The notes: generated by a model not told the origin, from the sequence alone. Positions 9,323-17,594 are shown, numbered from the stretch's first letter. The stretch: DNA of 64,000 nt from Deltaproteobacteria bacterium (GCA_020632695.1 JACKFB010000001.1:124001-188000); one strand, 5' to 3'. Translations and numbers: made by a program.

Positions 9323-9339
9323 AGCAAGGGACGTGCCAA
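9323..9339 (-). promoter_or_regulatory. sigma-54 (-24/-12) promoter of the protease gene
   Basis: The minus strand reads TTGGCACGTCCCTTGCT. The -24 GG (9337-9336) and -12 GC (9325-9324) are separated by exactly 10 nt, and all conserved positions of YTGGCACG-N4-TTGCW match. Transcription should begin about 9312, giving a leader of about 55 nt before the protease ATG at 9258. Confidence 0.88.
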
Positions 9340-9447
9340 GTGGAAGCGCAATCGCACATCGATGGTTACCCGGGACAATTCGTCAAAGTGTCGGCCACTT
9401 CCGCGATTCGCTCAGGTGGGGCCATCGGTCCCCAGTTCCGCCGGAGT

Positions 9448-9495
9448 GTGGCGCCACCGCCACGCAGCAGGGCGATGTGTGGCTTGTGCGCCACA
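9448..9495. promoter_or_regulatory. paired inverted repeats, candidate enhancer for the sigma-54 promoter
   Basis: GTGGCGCCAC (9448-9457) and TGTGGC-6-GCCACA (9478-9495) share the half-site GTGGC. Their centres are about 34 bp apart, and they lie 111-158 bp upstream of the -24 element at 9337. That distance is typical of activator sites for sigma-54 promoters. Binding by the activator encoded at the left edge is inference. Confidence 0.4.
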
Positions 9496-9653
9496 CCCCT
9501 GCTCCGCGCGGGTGGTCACGCGGAAGCGCGGGGTCGAGTGCTTGTGTATGGCGCGGCCCTGGATTTCCTTACCGGGACCCGGTCGAATTGGCCGCGGGCC
9601 GCCAGCGCGCCCTCCCCGGCCCCCCGGCGGAGACCCCCGACCAAGGAGCACCC

Positions 9654-10670
9654 ATGAGCGCCCCGACCGTGTTCTCGAGTCGCGTGGAGCGGCCGGCCGT
9701 CCTCGTGCACGGCGGCGCCGGCACCTATCTGGCGGCGACCACGGCCGAGCAGCGGCGCGAGCGGGGTGCCGCCATGGCCGAGGCTGCGCGGCTCGGCCTC
9801 GGCGCGCTGCGCACGGACGGCGGGGCGGCCGGCGTGCTCGCCGCCGTGGCGCGGCTCGAGGCCGACCCCCGTTTCAACGCCGGCCGCGGGGGACGCCTGC
9901 AGCAGGACGGCAGGTGTCGGCTCTCCGCGGCGTTGATGGACGGCGCCAGGCTCCGGCTCTCGGCGGTCTACAACGTGCAGGACTGCCTGCACCCCAGCGC
10001 GCTGGCCGCGGCGCTCCAGGAGCGCGTCGACCGCAACCTGGACGGCGAGGGAGCGCGTGCCCTGATGACGACGCTGGGCGTTCCGCTCGCCGAGGTGCGC
10101 ACGTCGGCCAACATCGAGCGGTGGCGCGCCCTGGTCGCCGACACCAGCGTGGCGGACCCGGACTCGGCCGTGGGCGACGCCGGCGAGGAGGGGCTTCGAG
10201 CGGTGCGCGAGGCGGCCGCGGATGGCACGGGGACGAGCGGCGCGCTCCCGCCCGAGGACCGGCGGCACGGCACGGTCGGTGCCGTGAGCCTGGGGGCGGA
10301 CGGGGTGCTCCACGCGTGTACGTCCACGGGCGGGCGCGGCCACGAGTCGCCGGGACGGGTCAGCGACTCGCCGACCCCGGCGGGGAACTACGCCTGCTCG
10401 CGCGTCGCGGTGAGCGCCACCGGAGTCGGCGAGCAGATCCTGGAGCTCAACGTGGCGGCGCGCATCGCCACCCGCATGCTCGACGGGATGACCCTGCGCG
10501 ACGCGCTGACGCGCACCTTCGTCGAGGTGGCGGACCACGGGGGCGTGCTGGGCGTCATCGCGCTCAGCGCCGACGGTGAGCTCGGCTACGCCCACACCAC
10601 CGAGGCATGTGGCGTCGCGTGGCTCGACGCCACCGGCGCCGCCGGTCTGGATCCGCACAGCCGCGGCTGA
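9654..10670 (+). CDS. isoaspartyl peptidase/L-asparaginase (Ntn-hydrolase, T2 family)
   Basis: This 338-residue enzyme of the glycosylasparaginase/IaaA family cleaves itself to free a catalytic N-terminal Thr, then hydrolyses isoaspartyl peptides or asparagine. It shows the N-terminal HGGAG motif, NAGRGG, and the autoprocessing site HGTVGAV with Thr207; later come the family's substrate-binding segment STGG and a C-terminal AYAHTTE-like region. The segment before Thr207 is longer than in E. coli IaaA, with a Gly/Ala-rich linker expected to be disordered. The start at 9654 is chosen for AAGGAG 7 nt upstream; a longer open frame to the left has no conserved sequence. Cytoplasmic, as no signal peptide is seen. 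It is divergent from the protease gene. Confidence 0.9.
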   Translation: MSAPTVFSSRVERPAVLVHGGAGTYLAATTAEQRRERGAAMAEAARLGLGALRTDGGAAGVLAAVARLEADPRFNAGRGGRLQQDGRCRLSAALMDGARLRLSAVYNVQDCLHPSALAAALQERVDRNLDGEGARALMTTLGVPLAEVRTSANIERWRALVADTSVADPDSAVGDAGEEGLRAVREAAADGTGTSGALPPEDRRHGTVGAVSLGADGVLHACTSTGGRGHESPGRVSDSPTPAGNYACSRVAVSATGVGEQILELNVAARIATRMLDGMTLRDALTRTFVEVADHGGVLGVIALSADGELGYAHTTEACGVAWLDATGAAGLDPHSRG

Positions 10671-10719
10671 GCCGGAGCTGGCGCGAGGGGCCCCTCAAGC
10701 GCCGCGGCGCGATCTATTC

Positions 10720-10735
10720 CGTCACCTGGGTGACG
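10720..10735. promoter_or_regulatory. palindrome CGTCACC-TG-GGTGACG, candidate activator site
   Basis: A 7-bp perfect inverted repeat with a 2-bp centre lies 173-188 bp upstream of the -24 element of the pilin promoter. This spacing suits an enhancer for a sigma-54 activator such as PilR, but no binding is shown and the sequence is unlike the GTGGC repeats near the protease promoter. Confidence 0.35.
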
Positions 10736-10905
10736 AAAATTGTCATCCGGGCCTATCTCCTCGGATTCACGAGAACAATCGGCCGGAGATGCCCGCCGGC
10801 CGGGTCCAACGCGCCGGCGTGTTCCGTCGCTCCGCCGGCAGTGGTCCGCCCGGAGCGCGCCGCTAAGTGTTCTGAATGAAACGAAAAGAGCCCGCCTGGC
10901 GCTCG

Positions 10906-10922
10906 TTGGCACGGGGCTTGCT
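10906..10922 (+). promoter_or_regulatory. sigma-54 (-24/-12) promoter of the pilin gene
   Basis: The sequence TTGGCACGGGGCTTGCT has GG (10908-10909) and GC (10920-10921) separated by 10 nt and matches every conserved position. Start of transcription is expected near 10933, about 72 nt before the pilin ATG. pilA of Myxococcus and Pseudomonas is also sigma-54 dependent through PilR, which supports the call. Confidence 0.92.
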
Positions 10923-11004
10923 CAACAGGCCGCGTCGGACGCACGGTCCGCATCCATCTCATCTGCCCCCGATGGGCGTCGTCCCCAGAAGAAGGAAGTC
11001 ACCA

Positions 11005-11592
11005 ATGATTATGCGCATGCGGAACAGCAACAAGGGCTTCACGCTCATCGAGCTCATGATCGTCGTCGCGATTCTGGCCATCCTGGCCGTCGTGGCGGTG
11101 CCGGCGTTCATCAAGTACATGCGCCGCGCGAAGACCACTGAGGCGATCGACGAGATCGACAAGATCTACAAGGGCGCGGCGCTCTACTACACGACCCCGC
11201 ACGTGACCCAGGCCGGCGCGAAGATCGAGTGCCAGTTCCCGCAGAACCAGGGCGTGACGCCGCTGGACGGCTCCTGCTGCTCGACCGTCGTGGCGTCGCC
11301 CGCGGACACCAACGGCGACGACCGCTGCGACTCCGATCCGGACATCTGGTCGACGGACACCTGGTCGGCCCTGAACTTCCAGATCAACGACGAGCACTAC
11401 TTCGTCTACGCGTTCGACGCTTCCGGCACGCTGGCCGACGCGGGCTTCACCGCCACGGCGAACGGCGACCTCGACTGCGACGCCATCCAGTCGACGTTCC
11501 AGCGCACCGCCTTCGGCGACCCGCAGGCGACCAAGGCGGAGTGCTCGCTCCGCGGCTCGGCGGCCTTCTACGTGGAGAAGGAGACCGAGTAA
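11005..11592 (+). CDS. pilA: type IV pilin (PilA-like major or minor pilin)
   Basis: A 195-residue prepilin. After a short basic leader, the class III signal reads NKG-FTLIELMIVVAILAI; PilD-type peptidase would cut after Gly11, giving N-methyl-Phe12 and Glu16 as mature residue 5, followed by the hydrophobic assembly helix. The globular part has six cysteines and an Asp-rich stretch DTNGDDRCDSDPD that could bind calcium. The start at 11005 is preferred over an upstream ATG because GAAGGA lies 9 nt before it and the leader length is then normal. It stands alone, with its own sigma-54 promoter and a terminator, as for a highly expressed pilin. The name pilA is by similarity of sequence and promoter; no assembly genes are in the window. 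Confidence 0.85.
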   Translation: MIMRMRNSNKGFTLIELMIVVAILAILAVVAVPAFIKYMRRAKTTEAIDEIDKIYKGAALYYTTPHVTQAGAKIECQFPQNQGVTPLDGSCCSTVVASPADTNGDDRCDSDPDIWSTDTWSALNFQINDEHYFVYAFDASGTLADAGFTATANGDLDCDAIQSTFQRTAFGDPQATKAECSLRGSAAFYVEKETE

Positions 11593-11606
11593 CCACTTGA
11601 TCTGAG

Positions 11607-11671
11607 CCGCCCTCCGGGGCGGTCCCAGGCCTGAGACGCGCAAGGGCGTCCCCCGAGAGGGGGGCGCCCTT
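11607..11671 (+). terminator. double stem-loop after the pilin gene
   Basis: Two hairpins follow the stop. CCGCCC-TCCG-GGGCGG spans 11607-11622. A stronger stem spans 11642-11671, with AAGGGCG-T-CCCCC pairing to GGGGGG-CGCCCTT around a GAGA loop. The tail is only weakly T-rich (CGTGTTTGG), so this is a likely but non-classical terminator. Confidence 0.6.
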
Positions 11672-11801
11672 CGTGTTTGGGGCGCCTCGCAGCGTTGCAA
11701 CGACGTCGCGGCCGCACAGGGACGTTGACGGCCGGGCCCCTCGGTGGCAGTCGGGTACCCGCGACAGCGGCGCAGGGGCGCTGCCCGCTCGGGAGCAAGC
11801 G

Positions 11802-12998
11802 ATGGCCGAGGAAGAGGCGAAGCGAGGTTCGGGCACTCTGGCCGTTCACGCCGGCACCGACGGCGCGCAGCCGCACGGCACCGTGGCCCTGGGGATCTTC
11901 CGCACCTCCACGTACACCTTCCGTGACACGGCCGAGCTGTGCGCCCACATGACCGGTGAGCGGCCGCGGATGGAGTACGGTCGCTACGGCAACCCGACCC
12001 AGGCCGCGGCGGAGGCGAAGCTCGCGGCCCTCGACGGCGCTCAGCACGCGCTGCTCTTCGGGTCCGGCATGGCCGCCGTCACCACGACGCTCCTGGCCAT
12101 GCTGCGCCAGGGCCAGCACATCGTGCTCACCGACGACTGCTACCGCCGGACCCGCCAGTTCTGCGTCCAGATCCTGTCGCGCCTCGGCATCGAGCACAGC
12201 ATCGTGCCGACCACCGCCGAGGCCGTCGCCGCGGCGCTGCGCCCCGAGACGCGAGTGGTGCTGACCGAGTCGCCGACCAACCCCTACCTCCGCGTCGCCG
12301 ACCTCCCCGCGATCGCGTCGGTCCTGCGCGGGCACCCGGCCAAGCTCGTCGTCGACTCCACCTTCGCCACGCCCATCAACCAGCGCCCGCTGAGCCAGGG
12401 CGCCGACCTGGTCATCCACTCGGCCACGAAGTACCTGGGCGGCCACAACGACATCCTCGCCGGCGTGGTGAGCGGCGGCCCGATCGTCGAGGCGATCCGC
12501 GACCTGCAGGCCATCCTCGGCGGCATCGTCGACCCGGAGACCGCCTGGCTGCTGGTGCGCGGTCTCAAGACCCTGCCGCTGCGGATCGCCGCGCAGAACG
12601 CCACCGCGCAACGGCTGGCCGAGCGCCTCGAGGCGGACCCTCGCGTGGCCCGGGTGTACTACCCCGGGCTGCCCACCCACGGCACCCACGAGGTCGCCCG
12701 GCGGCTGATGAGCGGGTACGGCGGCGTCATCTCGATGGAGCTGCGCGCCGATCTGGCCGGGACCAGCCGCTTCATCGACGCCACCCGCATCCCGCAGATC
12801 GCGCCGAGCCTCGGCGGCCCCGAGACCCTCATCGAGCAGGTCGCGCTGATGAGCTACTTCGAGCTGACCACCGAGGAGCGCGAGGCGCTGGGCATCCGCG
12901 ACAGCCTGGTGCGTCTGGCCGTCGGGCTCGAAGACGCCGAGGATCTGGAGCGGGACCTGGTCGCCGCCCTGGACGCCATCGGGCCAGCTCACCGGTGA
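11802..12998 (+). CDS. PLP-dependent cystathionine gamma-synthase/lyase family enzyme
   Basis: This 398-residue member of the Cys/Met metabolism PLP family (cystathionine gamma-synthase, cystathionine gamma-lyase, methionine gamma-lyase, O-acylhomoserine sulfhydrylase) should be a cytoplasmic tetramer. Visible motifs include the N-terminal Tyr pair region MEYGRYGNPT, the phosphate-binding FGSGMAA, Asp in VVDSTFATP and the Schiff-base Lys in HSATKYLGGHND, followed by a C-terminal SLGGPETLIEQ. These motifs do not settle which reaction it performs. The start at 11802 (ATG, GGGAG 8 nt upstream) begins just before conserved sequence, while longer in-frame sequence to the left is not conserved-looking. 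Flanked by terminators, it seems to be transcribed alone. Confidence 0.9.
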   Translation: MAEEEAKRGSGTLAVHAGTDGAQPHGTVALGIFRTSTYTFRDTAELCAHMTGERPRMEYGRYGNPTQAAAEAKLAALDGAQHALLFGSGMAAVTTTLLAMLRQGQHIVLTDDCYRRTRQFCVQILSRLGIEHSIVPTTAEAVAAALRPETRVVLTESPTNPYLRVADLPAIASVLRGHPAKLVVDSTFATPINQRPLSQGADLVIHSATKYLGGHNDILAGVVSGGPIVEAIRDLQAILGGIVDPETAWLLVRGLKTLPLRIAAQNATAQRLAERLEADPRVARVYYPGLPTHGTHEVARRLMSGYGGVISMELRADLAGTSRFIDATRIPQIAPSLGGPETLIEQVALMSYFELTTEEREALGIRDSLVRLAVGLEDAEDLERDLVAALDAIGPAHR

Positions 12999-13028
12999 GT
13001 CGGGCGCGCGCGCTCGCCCGGCGCGTGC

Positions 13029-13931
13029 TCAGTCTTCCTCGTCCTTGACGGCCTTGACCTGGATCCCGCCGGCGTCGGCGCTGGTGTCCATGACGTTGAG
13101 CCACTTGGCGCCGGTGGTCTTCCCCGCGGACCTGCTGCTCGCCCCGGAGCGCGTCTTCGGAGCCGTGGTGTTGGTCACCGGCCGGGCCGAGACCCCGGTG
13201 CCGAGCTTGGTACGCGGCGCGGCGGCCTCGGCCTTCGCCTCCTTGCGGCGCTCCCGCTTGGATTTGGGCGGCTCCGGCTCGGCGACCTCGGCGTCGGCGG
13301 CCATCATGGTGTCGCGGAGCAGCGCCCGCATCGAGGTGGTGGGGCGCGTTCGCCCCTGGCTCTCTTCGACGGGCTCGTCTTCGGCGCGGCCCGCGGGCGC
13401 GGCCTCGGCCAGGCCGTGCTGAGTGAAGAATACGTAGTCCCAGAGCGGCAGGAGCACGGCGAAGCGCGAGTCGGGGTCCTCGTGGTGCTCGTAGTGCCAC
13501 TCGCGGAGCTGGCGATACAGCGGGGTGCGCGCGATCCAGCGCGGCACGGCGGAGTGGTGCATCCGGTGCAGCGCGTCGTACGAGATCAGGGCGGTGAAGA
13601 GGCCCGCCATCAGCGCGGCCGAGGGCTTGAACCAGTTCTCCCGGTCGGCCAGGGAGAAGGGCAGCAGCGCGGCGCCGGCGATGACGATGAGCAGGAGCAG
13701 GATGACGAAAGCGGAGAACTGCAGGTGGATGTGGCTGCGGCGCGCCTCGCCCCGGGCGGCGGCCATGCCGCGTCGCGCGTTGAAGACGACGTGGTGGACC
13801 TGGCCGTGGCGGCTGAGCAGCGGCGCCTTGCTGGCGGGCGCGCCGGGGCCGTGACCGACGAATCGGTGGATGAGGTAGTCCGCCAGGCTGCCGAGCAGCA
13901 GCCCAGCGAGGAACAGCACGAGGTAGAGCAT
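13029..13931 (-). CDS. fatty acid hydroxylase/sterol desaturase family membrane protein with basic tail
   Basis: This 300-residue membrane di-iron protein has the His boxes of the fatty-acid hydroxylase superfamily: HRFVGH (22-27), HGQVHH (42-47), HRMHH (122-126) and HYEHH (146-150), with hydrophobic segments at 1-20, 72-92 and 100-118. Such enzymes hydroxylate or desaturate lipids using oxygen; the substrate here is unknown. Residues 175-300 are a hydrophilic tail with a Lys/Arg run (KSKRERRKEAK) and Ser/Thr-rich sequence, unlike usual family members, ending in acidic residues. The start is set by GGAGG 8 nt before ATG at 13931. Downstream and upstream genes are unrelated, so context does not narrow the role. 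Confidence 0.85.
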   Translation of the reverse strand: MLYLVLFLAGLLLGSLADYLIHRFVGHGPGAPASKAPLLSRHGQVHHVVFNARRGMAAARGEARRSHIHLQFSAFVILLLLIVIAGAALLPFSLADRENWFKPSAALMAGLFTALISYDALHRMHHSAVPRWIARTPLYRQLREWHYEHHEDPDSRFAVLLPLWDYVFFTQHGLAEAAPAGRAEDEPVEESQGRTRPTTSMRALLRDTMMAADAEVAEPEPPKSKRERRKEAKAEAAAPRTKLGTGVSARPVTNTTAPKTRSGASSRSAGKTTGAKWLNVMDTSADAGGIQVKAVKDEED

Positions 13932-14105
13932 CGAGCCGCCTCCGTGCGGAGTTCGACGGACGGTTTGGGGCGCGCCGTAGGGCAGGTCCGCGCAGCGGCG
14001 GCGCTGCCGATGCGGAGACTCAACGGTAAGGCTGCGCACGGGAGCTTGCAATAGAACCGCCCCGGACGCGGTCTGCCAATCTCGGCGCGAATCGCGGCCG
14101 AAGGC

Positions 14106-15194
14106 TCAATCCACGAGACCGCGAGCCAGCCATCGACGTGCCCGTGCGGGCGCGTCGGCGACAGCCTCGGGATGGGTGGGGGGGAGCGGCGGCGAGCTCT
14201 TCGTCGACCAGAAGAGGATGGGGCCCTCGAGGCTGGGCATGGTGTGCAGCAGGTAGGCGGCCGCCTTGGCGGAGTAGGTGCAGTCGAGGCGCGGGCCTCC
14301 GGCGGCGGCGAAGGCGGCCGTGGCCTCGTCGCCGGCTGGGGTCCGGCGACCATAGCCGCGGCCCAGGAAGGCGCTGCTGGTGCGGAGACGGGCGCGCAAC
14401 GCGGCGGGGCTCGGGCTCGGAGGGCCGCCGAGCTCCTCGATGAGCGCCGCGGTGCGGGCGGCGAGCCCGAGAATCCGGAAGTCGGCGGTCACGGGCCAGG
14501 GCGTCACGCGCACGGCGTGGACCAGCGGGGGCCCGTCGGTGAATCCGAGGCCCAGGTGCGCCGCGGCAGCAAACCCGGCGAGCAGCCCGGCGGAGGTGCA
14601 GGTGCTCCCCACCGGGAGGACGACGTGACGCGGCGCGGGGAGGCGCCCCTCGTGAACGGCCAGCGCGACCTCGAGAGCGGCGGTCAGGTGGCCGATCGCG
14701 CCGCGCGGCGTGGCCGCCCCGGGGGCCATGACCACGTCGCGCCCCGAGCGGAGCCGGCCGAGCAGCGCTGCGCGGGCGGCGGCCGCCGGAAAGAGCGCGA
14801 TCGTCGGCAGGAGCTGGACGTCGGCGCCCACCGAGAGCAGGGCTCGGAGGTTCAGGGCGGCGGAGGGCGACGCGGGCTGCGGGAAGAGCAGGGCGCCAGC
14901 GTCGAGCCCTACCCGACGGGCGTGAACGGCCGTGGCCAGCGCCTGGTTGGAGCCCCAGGCCCCGGTGGCGTAGACCCGCTCGGCGCCACGGTGCACGTAC
15001 CACGCGAGCATCGTCTCCAGCGGGCGCACCTTGTTGCCGCCGTACGCCTGGGCGCTGAGGTCCTCGCGCTTGGTGAAGAGATCGGCGCGGCCGAGCCCGG
15101 CCAGGCTGTCGATGGGCGTCGGCCAGTCGCCCAGGCGCACGCGGGGGACGCGCTCAGCGACGCGGGGCAGGACGGCGGCGAGGGCGTCTGTCAC
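14106..15194 (-). CDS. ACC deaminase/D-cysteine desulfhydrase-like PLP enzyme
   Basis: A 362-residue fold-type II PLP protein. The pattern TKREDLS...YGGNKVRPLE is that of 1-aminocyclopropane-1-carboxylate deaminase and D-cysteine desulfhydrase, with the Schiff-base Lys in GGNK. A Gly-rich phosphate loop is replaced by VGSTCTSAGLLAG, also family-like. The ACC-deaminase signature residues cannot be verified by eye, so D-cysteine desulfhydrase or another D-amino-acid lyase is as likely. The start is uncertain: GTG at 15194 is used, but TTG at 15230 is in frame and adds 12 residues; neither has a strong ribosome site. It is divergent from the DUF255 lipoprotein gene. Confidence 0.82.
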   Translation of the reverse strand: MTDALAAVLPRVAERVPRVRLGDWPTPIDSLAGLGRADLFTKREDLSAQAYGGNKVRPLETMLAWYVHRGAERVYATGAWGSNQALATAVHARRVGLDAGALLFPQPASPSAALNLRALLSVGADVQLLPTIALFPAAAARAALLGRLRSGRDVVMAPGAATPRGAIGHLTAALEVALAVHEGRLPAPRHVVLPVGSTCTSAGLLAGFAAAAHLGLGFTDGPPLVHAVRVTPWPVTADFRILGLAARTAALIEELGGPPSPSPAALRARLRTSSAFLGRGYGRRTPAGDEATAAFAAAGGPRLDCTYSAKAAAYLLHTMPSLEGPILFWSTKSSPPLPPTHPEAVADAPARARRWLARGLVD

Positions 15195-15286
15195 GCGGCG
15201 AGCTTGGGCGGGCGGGCGCGAGCGCGTCAAGGGGGCGGGGAGCGAGGTTGGACCCGCGACGCGAGCGCGTGGTCTATTGCGTTGGA

Positions 15287-17578
15287 ATGGCTGGGTTATG
15301 GAGGTGGTCGGTGGCGAGAGGGCTGCGCGAGGCGGCGGCGGCGGCCGTGGTGCTCTGGGGCTGCGCGAGGCCGGCCGCGGGCGGCGCGGACGTGGTGACC
15401 TCGCCCCAGGCAGAGGTGGTCACCTCCGCGGGCGGGGTCGCTGCCGCCGTCGCGGAAGCTGCCGTCGCGCCGGTCGCCGCCCCGCCCCCGACCGCGGAGG
15501 AGCCACGCTCGCCGGCGCAGATCCGCGCGGAGGGCAACCACCTGCGCGGCGCCCGCTCGCGGTATCTGCAACAGCACGCCCACAACCCGATCGACTGGTA
15601 TCCGTGGGGACCCGAGGCGCTCCATCGCGCCGAGCGCACCGGGCGCCCCATCCTCCTCTCGGTCGGGTACTCGTCGTGCCACTGGTGCCACGTGATGGAG
15701 GCCGAGGTCTTCGAGCACGACGAGGTCGCGTCCTGGCTCAACGCGCACTTCGTCTGCATCAAGGTGGATCGCGAGGAGCGGCCCGACGTCGACGCCATCT
15801 ACATGGACGCCGTGCAGGCGATGACCGGGCGCGGCGGCTGGCCGATGACCCTGATCCTGACGCCCGATCTGCGCCCCTTCTTCGCGGGGACCTATCTGCC
15901 ACGCGACCGCTTCATGGCCGTGGTCCAGGCGGCGGACGAGCGCTGGCGGGGCGATCGGGAGGGCGTCGAACGGGACGCCTCGCGGGTGCTGTCGCAGCTC
16001 TCGCGTGAGCCGCCCGCAGGCGGCGAGGACGGTGGTGGCGCGTCCGCCGTGCTGGAGCTGGCGGCCCGGGCGACGGCGTCATTCGACACCACCTACGGCG
16101 GCTTCGGGGGGCGGATGAAGTTTCCGACCACGGCGCGCTGGCGCTTTCTGCTGCACGCCTGGCGCAAGGCCGGCGGCGACGCGCTCGAGGCCGGGATCCG
16201 CCGCACGCTCGACGCCATGGCGGCGGGGGGGATCCACGACGCGCTGGGCGGAGGCTTCCATCGCTACACCGTCGAGCCGACCTGGCTGGTGCCGCACTTC
16301 GAGAAGATGCTCTACGACAACGCCCAGCTCGCCGCGCTCTACTTCGAGGCCGGGGCGGCGCTGGGCGAGCCGCGGTACACGGCGATCGGGCGCAGCACGC
16401 TGGACTTCCTGCTGCGCGAGATGGGCGCAACTGGGGGCGGCTTCCACGCGAGCTTCGACGCCGACAGCGGCGGTGAGGAGGGCAGCTACTACGTGTGGAC
16501 CCGGGCCGAGTTGGAGGCGATCGTCGGGCCGACCGACGGCCGCGCGCTCGCCGCGATCCTGGGTGTACGCAGCCCGGGCACCTTCGACGCGAGCCGAAGT
16601 GTGCTGTCGCGGCAGACCGACGTGGCCGAGGTCGCCCGCGCGCTCGGCCGGGCGCCGGGCGAGCTGCTGGCGCTGGTGGAGAGCTCTCGGCCGCGCCTGC
16701 TCGAGGCGCGCGCGAAGCGGACGCCGCCGCACCGGGACGAGAAGCTGGTGACGAGCTGGAACGGGCTGGCGATCTCCGCCTTCGCCCTGGGCTACCGAGC
16801 GACCGGGGACGCGCGCTACCGTGAGGCGGCGGAGGCCACCGCAGAGCTGCTGTGGCGGCTGCATCGCGCGGACGACGGGTCGCTGCTGCGCGTCTCGAAC
16901 CAGGGACACGCCGAGCACGCGGCGATCCTCGACGACTACGCCTTCGTGGCGGTGGGGCTGCTCGACCTCTACGAGGCCATCGGCAGCCTCTCCGCGCTGC
17001 GGCGTGCGCGCACGCTGGTCGACGCGGCGGACCGACGCTTCGCGCGGCCGGAGGGCGGCTGGTACCTGGCCGCCGCAGGCGACGACTCGCTGCTCATCCG
17101 GCCCTTCGATCCCTACGACAGCGCCCGGCCCTCCGGGAACGGGAAGCTGCTCGAGGCCATGCTGCGGCTGGCCGCCGCCACGGGCGACCCACGGCGCTGG
17201 GAGCGCGTCGACGCCGCGATCCGGGCGCTCTCGCCGGTCCTGGCGCGGGCCGGCCTGGGGGCCTCCGGGGTGGCCGACGCCGTCCTCGAGCTGGCGGGGC
17301 CCTGCTACGAGGTGGTCATCGCCGGGGACGCCGGGGCGCCGGAGACCGGCCGGCTGCGCGAGGTCGCGGACTCCCTCCTGCCTGCCTGGGCCGTCACCAG
17401 CCTGGTGGCGGCCACCGGCCCGACCCCCGAGCAGCTCGAGGCGCTCCCGGCGCTGGCGGGCAAGGACGCCGGCGCCGCGGCCGCCAGGGCCTTCGTCTGC
17501 GTCCGCGGCGCCTGCAAGCAGCCGACCACCGAGCCGCGGACCCTTCGGCAGCAGCTTCTCGCCGGTTGGCGCCATTGA
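15287..17578 (+). CDS. thioredoxin-domain DUF255/YyaL (SPATA20-like) lipoprotein
   Basis: A 763-residue protein of the YyaL/SSP411 family: an N-terminal thioredoxin-like DUF255 domain followed by an (alpha/alpha)6-barrel resembling N-acylglucosamine epimerases. The N-terminal domain shows QHAHNPIDWYPWG and the redox-type motif SCHWCHVME (Cys131, Cys134); the barrel has HFEKMLYDNAQL and TSWNGLAISA. The family's biochemical role is not established. Unlike cytoplasmic relatives, the start ATG at 15287 is followed by a hydrophobic segment and VVLWGC, a lipobox-like site, so it may be a periplasmic lipoprotein; Trp at -2 is unusual. An upstream TTG in frame would add 13 residues. The AmpG-like gene begins 17 nt after the stop. 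Confidence 0.88.
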   Translation: MAGLWRWSVARGLREAAAAAVVLWGCARPAAGGADVVTSPQAEVVTSAGGVAAAVAEAAVAPVAAPPPTAEEPRSPAQIRAEGNHLRGARSRYLQQHAHNPIDWYPWGPEALHRAERTGRPILLSVGYSSCHWCHVMEAEVFEHDEVASWLNAHFVCIKVDREERPDVDAIYMDAVQAMTGRGGWPMTLILTPDLRPFFAGTYLPRDRFMAVVQAADERWRGDREGVERDASRVLSQLSREPPAGGEDGGGASAVLELAARATASFDTTYGGFGGRMKFPTTARWRFLLHAWRKAGGDALEAGIRRTLDAMAAGGIHDALGGGFHRYTVEPTWLVPHFEKMLYDNAQLAALYFEAGAALGEPRYTAIGRSTLDFLLREMGATGGGFHASFDADSGGEEGSYYVWTRAELEAIVGPTDGRALAAILGVRSPGTFDASRSVLSRQTDVAEVARALGRAPGELLALVESSRPRLLEARAKRTPPHRDEKLVTSWNGLAISAFALGYRATGDARYREAAEATAELLWRLHRADDGSLLRVSNQGHAEHAAILDDYAFVAVGLLDLYEAIGSLSALRRARTLVDAADRRFARPEGGWYLAAAGDDSLLIRPFDPYDSARPSGNGKLLEAMLRLAAATGDPRRWERVDAAIRALSPVLARAGLGASGVADAVLELAGPCYEVVIAGDAGAPETGRLREVADSLLPAWAVTSLVAATGPTPEQLEALPALAGKDAGAAAARAFVCVRGACKQPTTEPRTLRQQLLAGWRH

Positions 17579-17594
17579 TGCGATCCTCCGGGCC

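Larger units (their letters stand above)
9259..9653. other. 395-bp divergent control region between protease and Thr-hydrolase genes
   Basis: No coding sequence is supported here. It holds a minus-strand sigma-54 promoter (9323-9339) for the protease, two inverted repeats with GTGGC/GCCAC half-sites (9448-9457 and 9478-9495) placed like enhancer sites, and a smaller inverted repeat AAGTG-5-CACTT (9386-9400). The leader of the rightward hydrolase gene ends with an AAGGAG ribosome site. No clear sigma-70 promoter for that gene was found. Confidence 0.6.
10671..11004. other. 334-bp control region upstream of the pilin gene
   Basis: This region is non-coding. GC palindromes at 10685-10696 and 10699-10710 lie just past the hydrolase stop and may help end its transcript, but no T-run follows. 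A palindrome at 10720-10735 and an A-rich stretch (10872-10890) precede the sigma-54 promoter at 10906-10922. The leader ends in GAAGGA before the pilin ATG. Confidence 0.6.
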
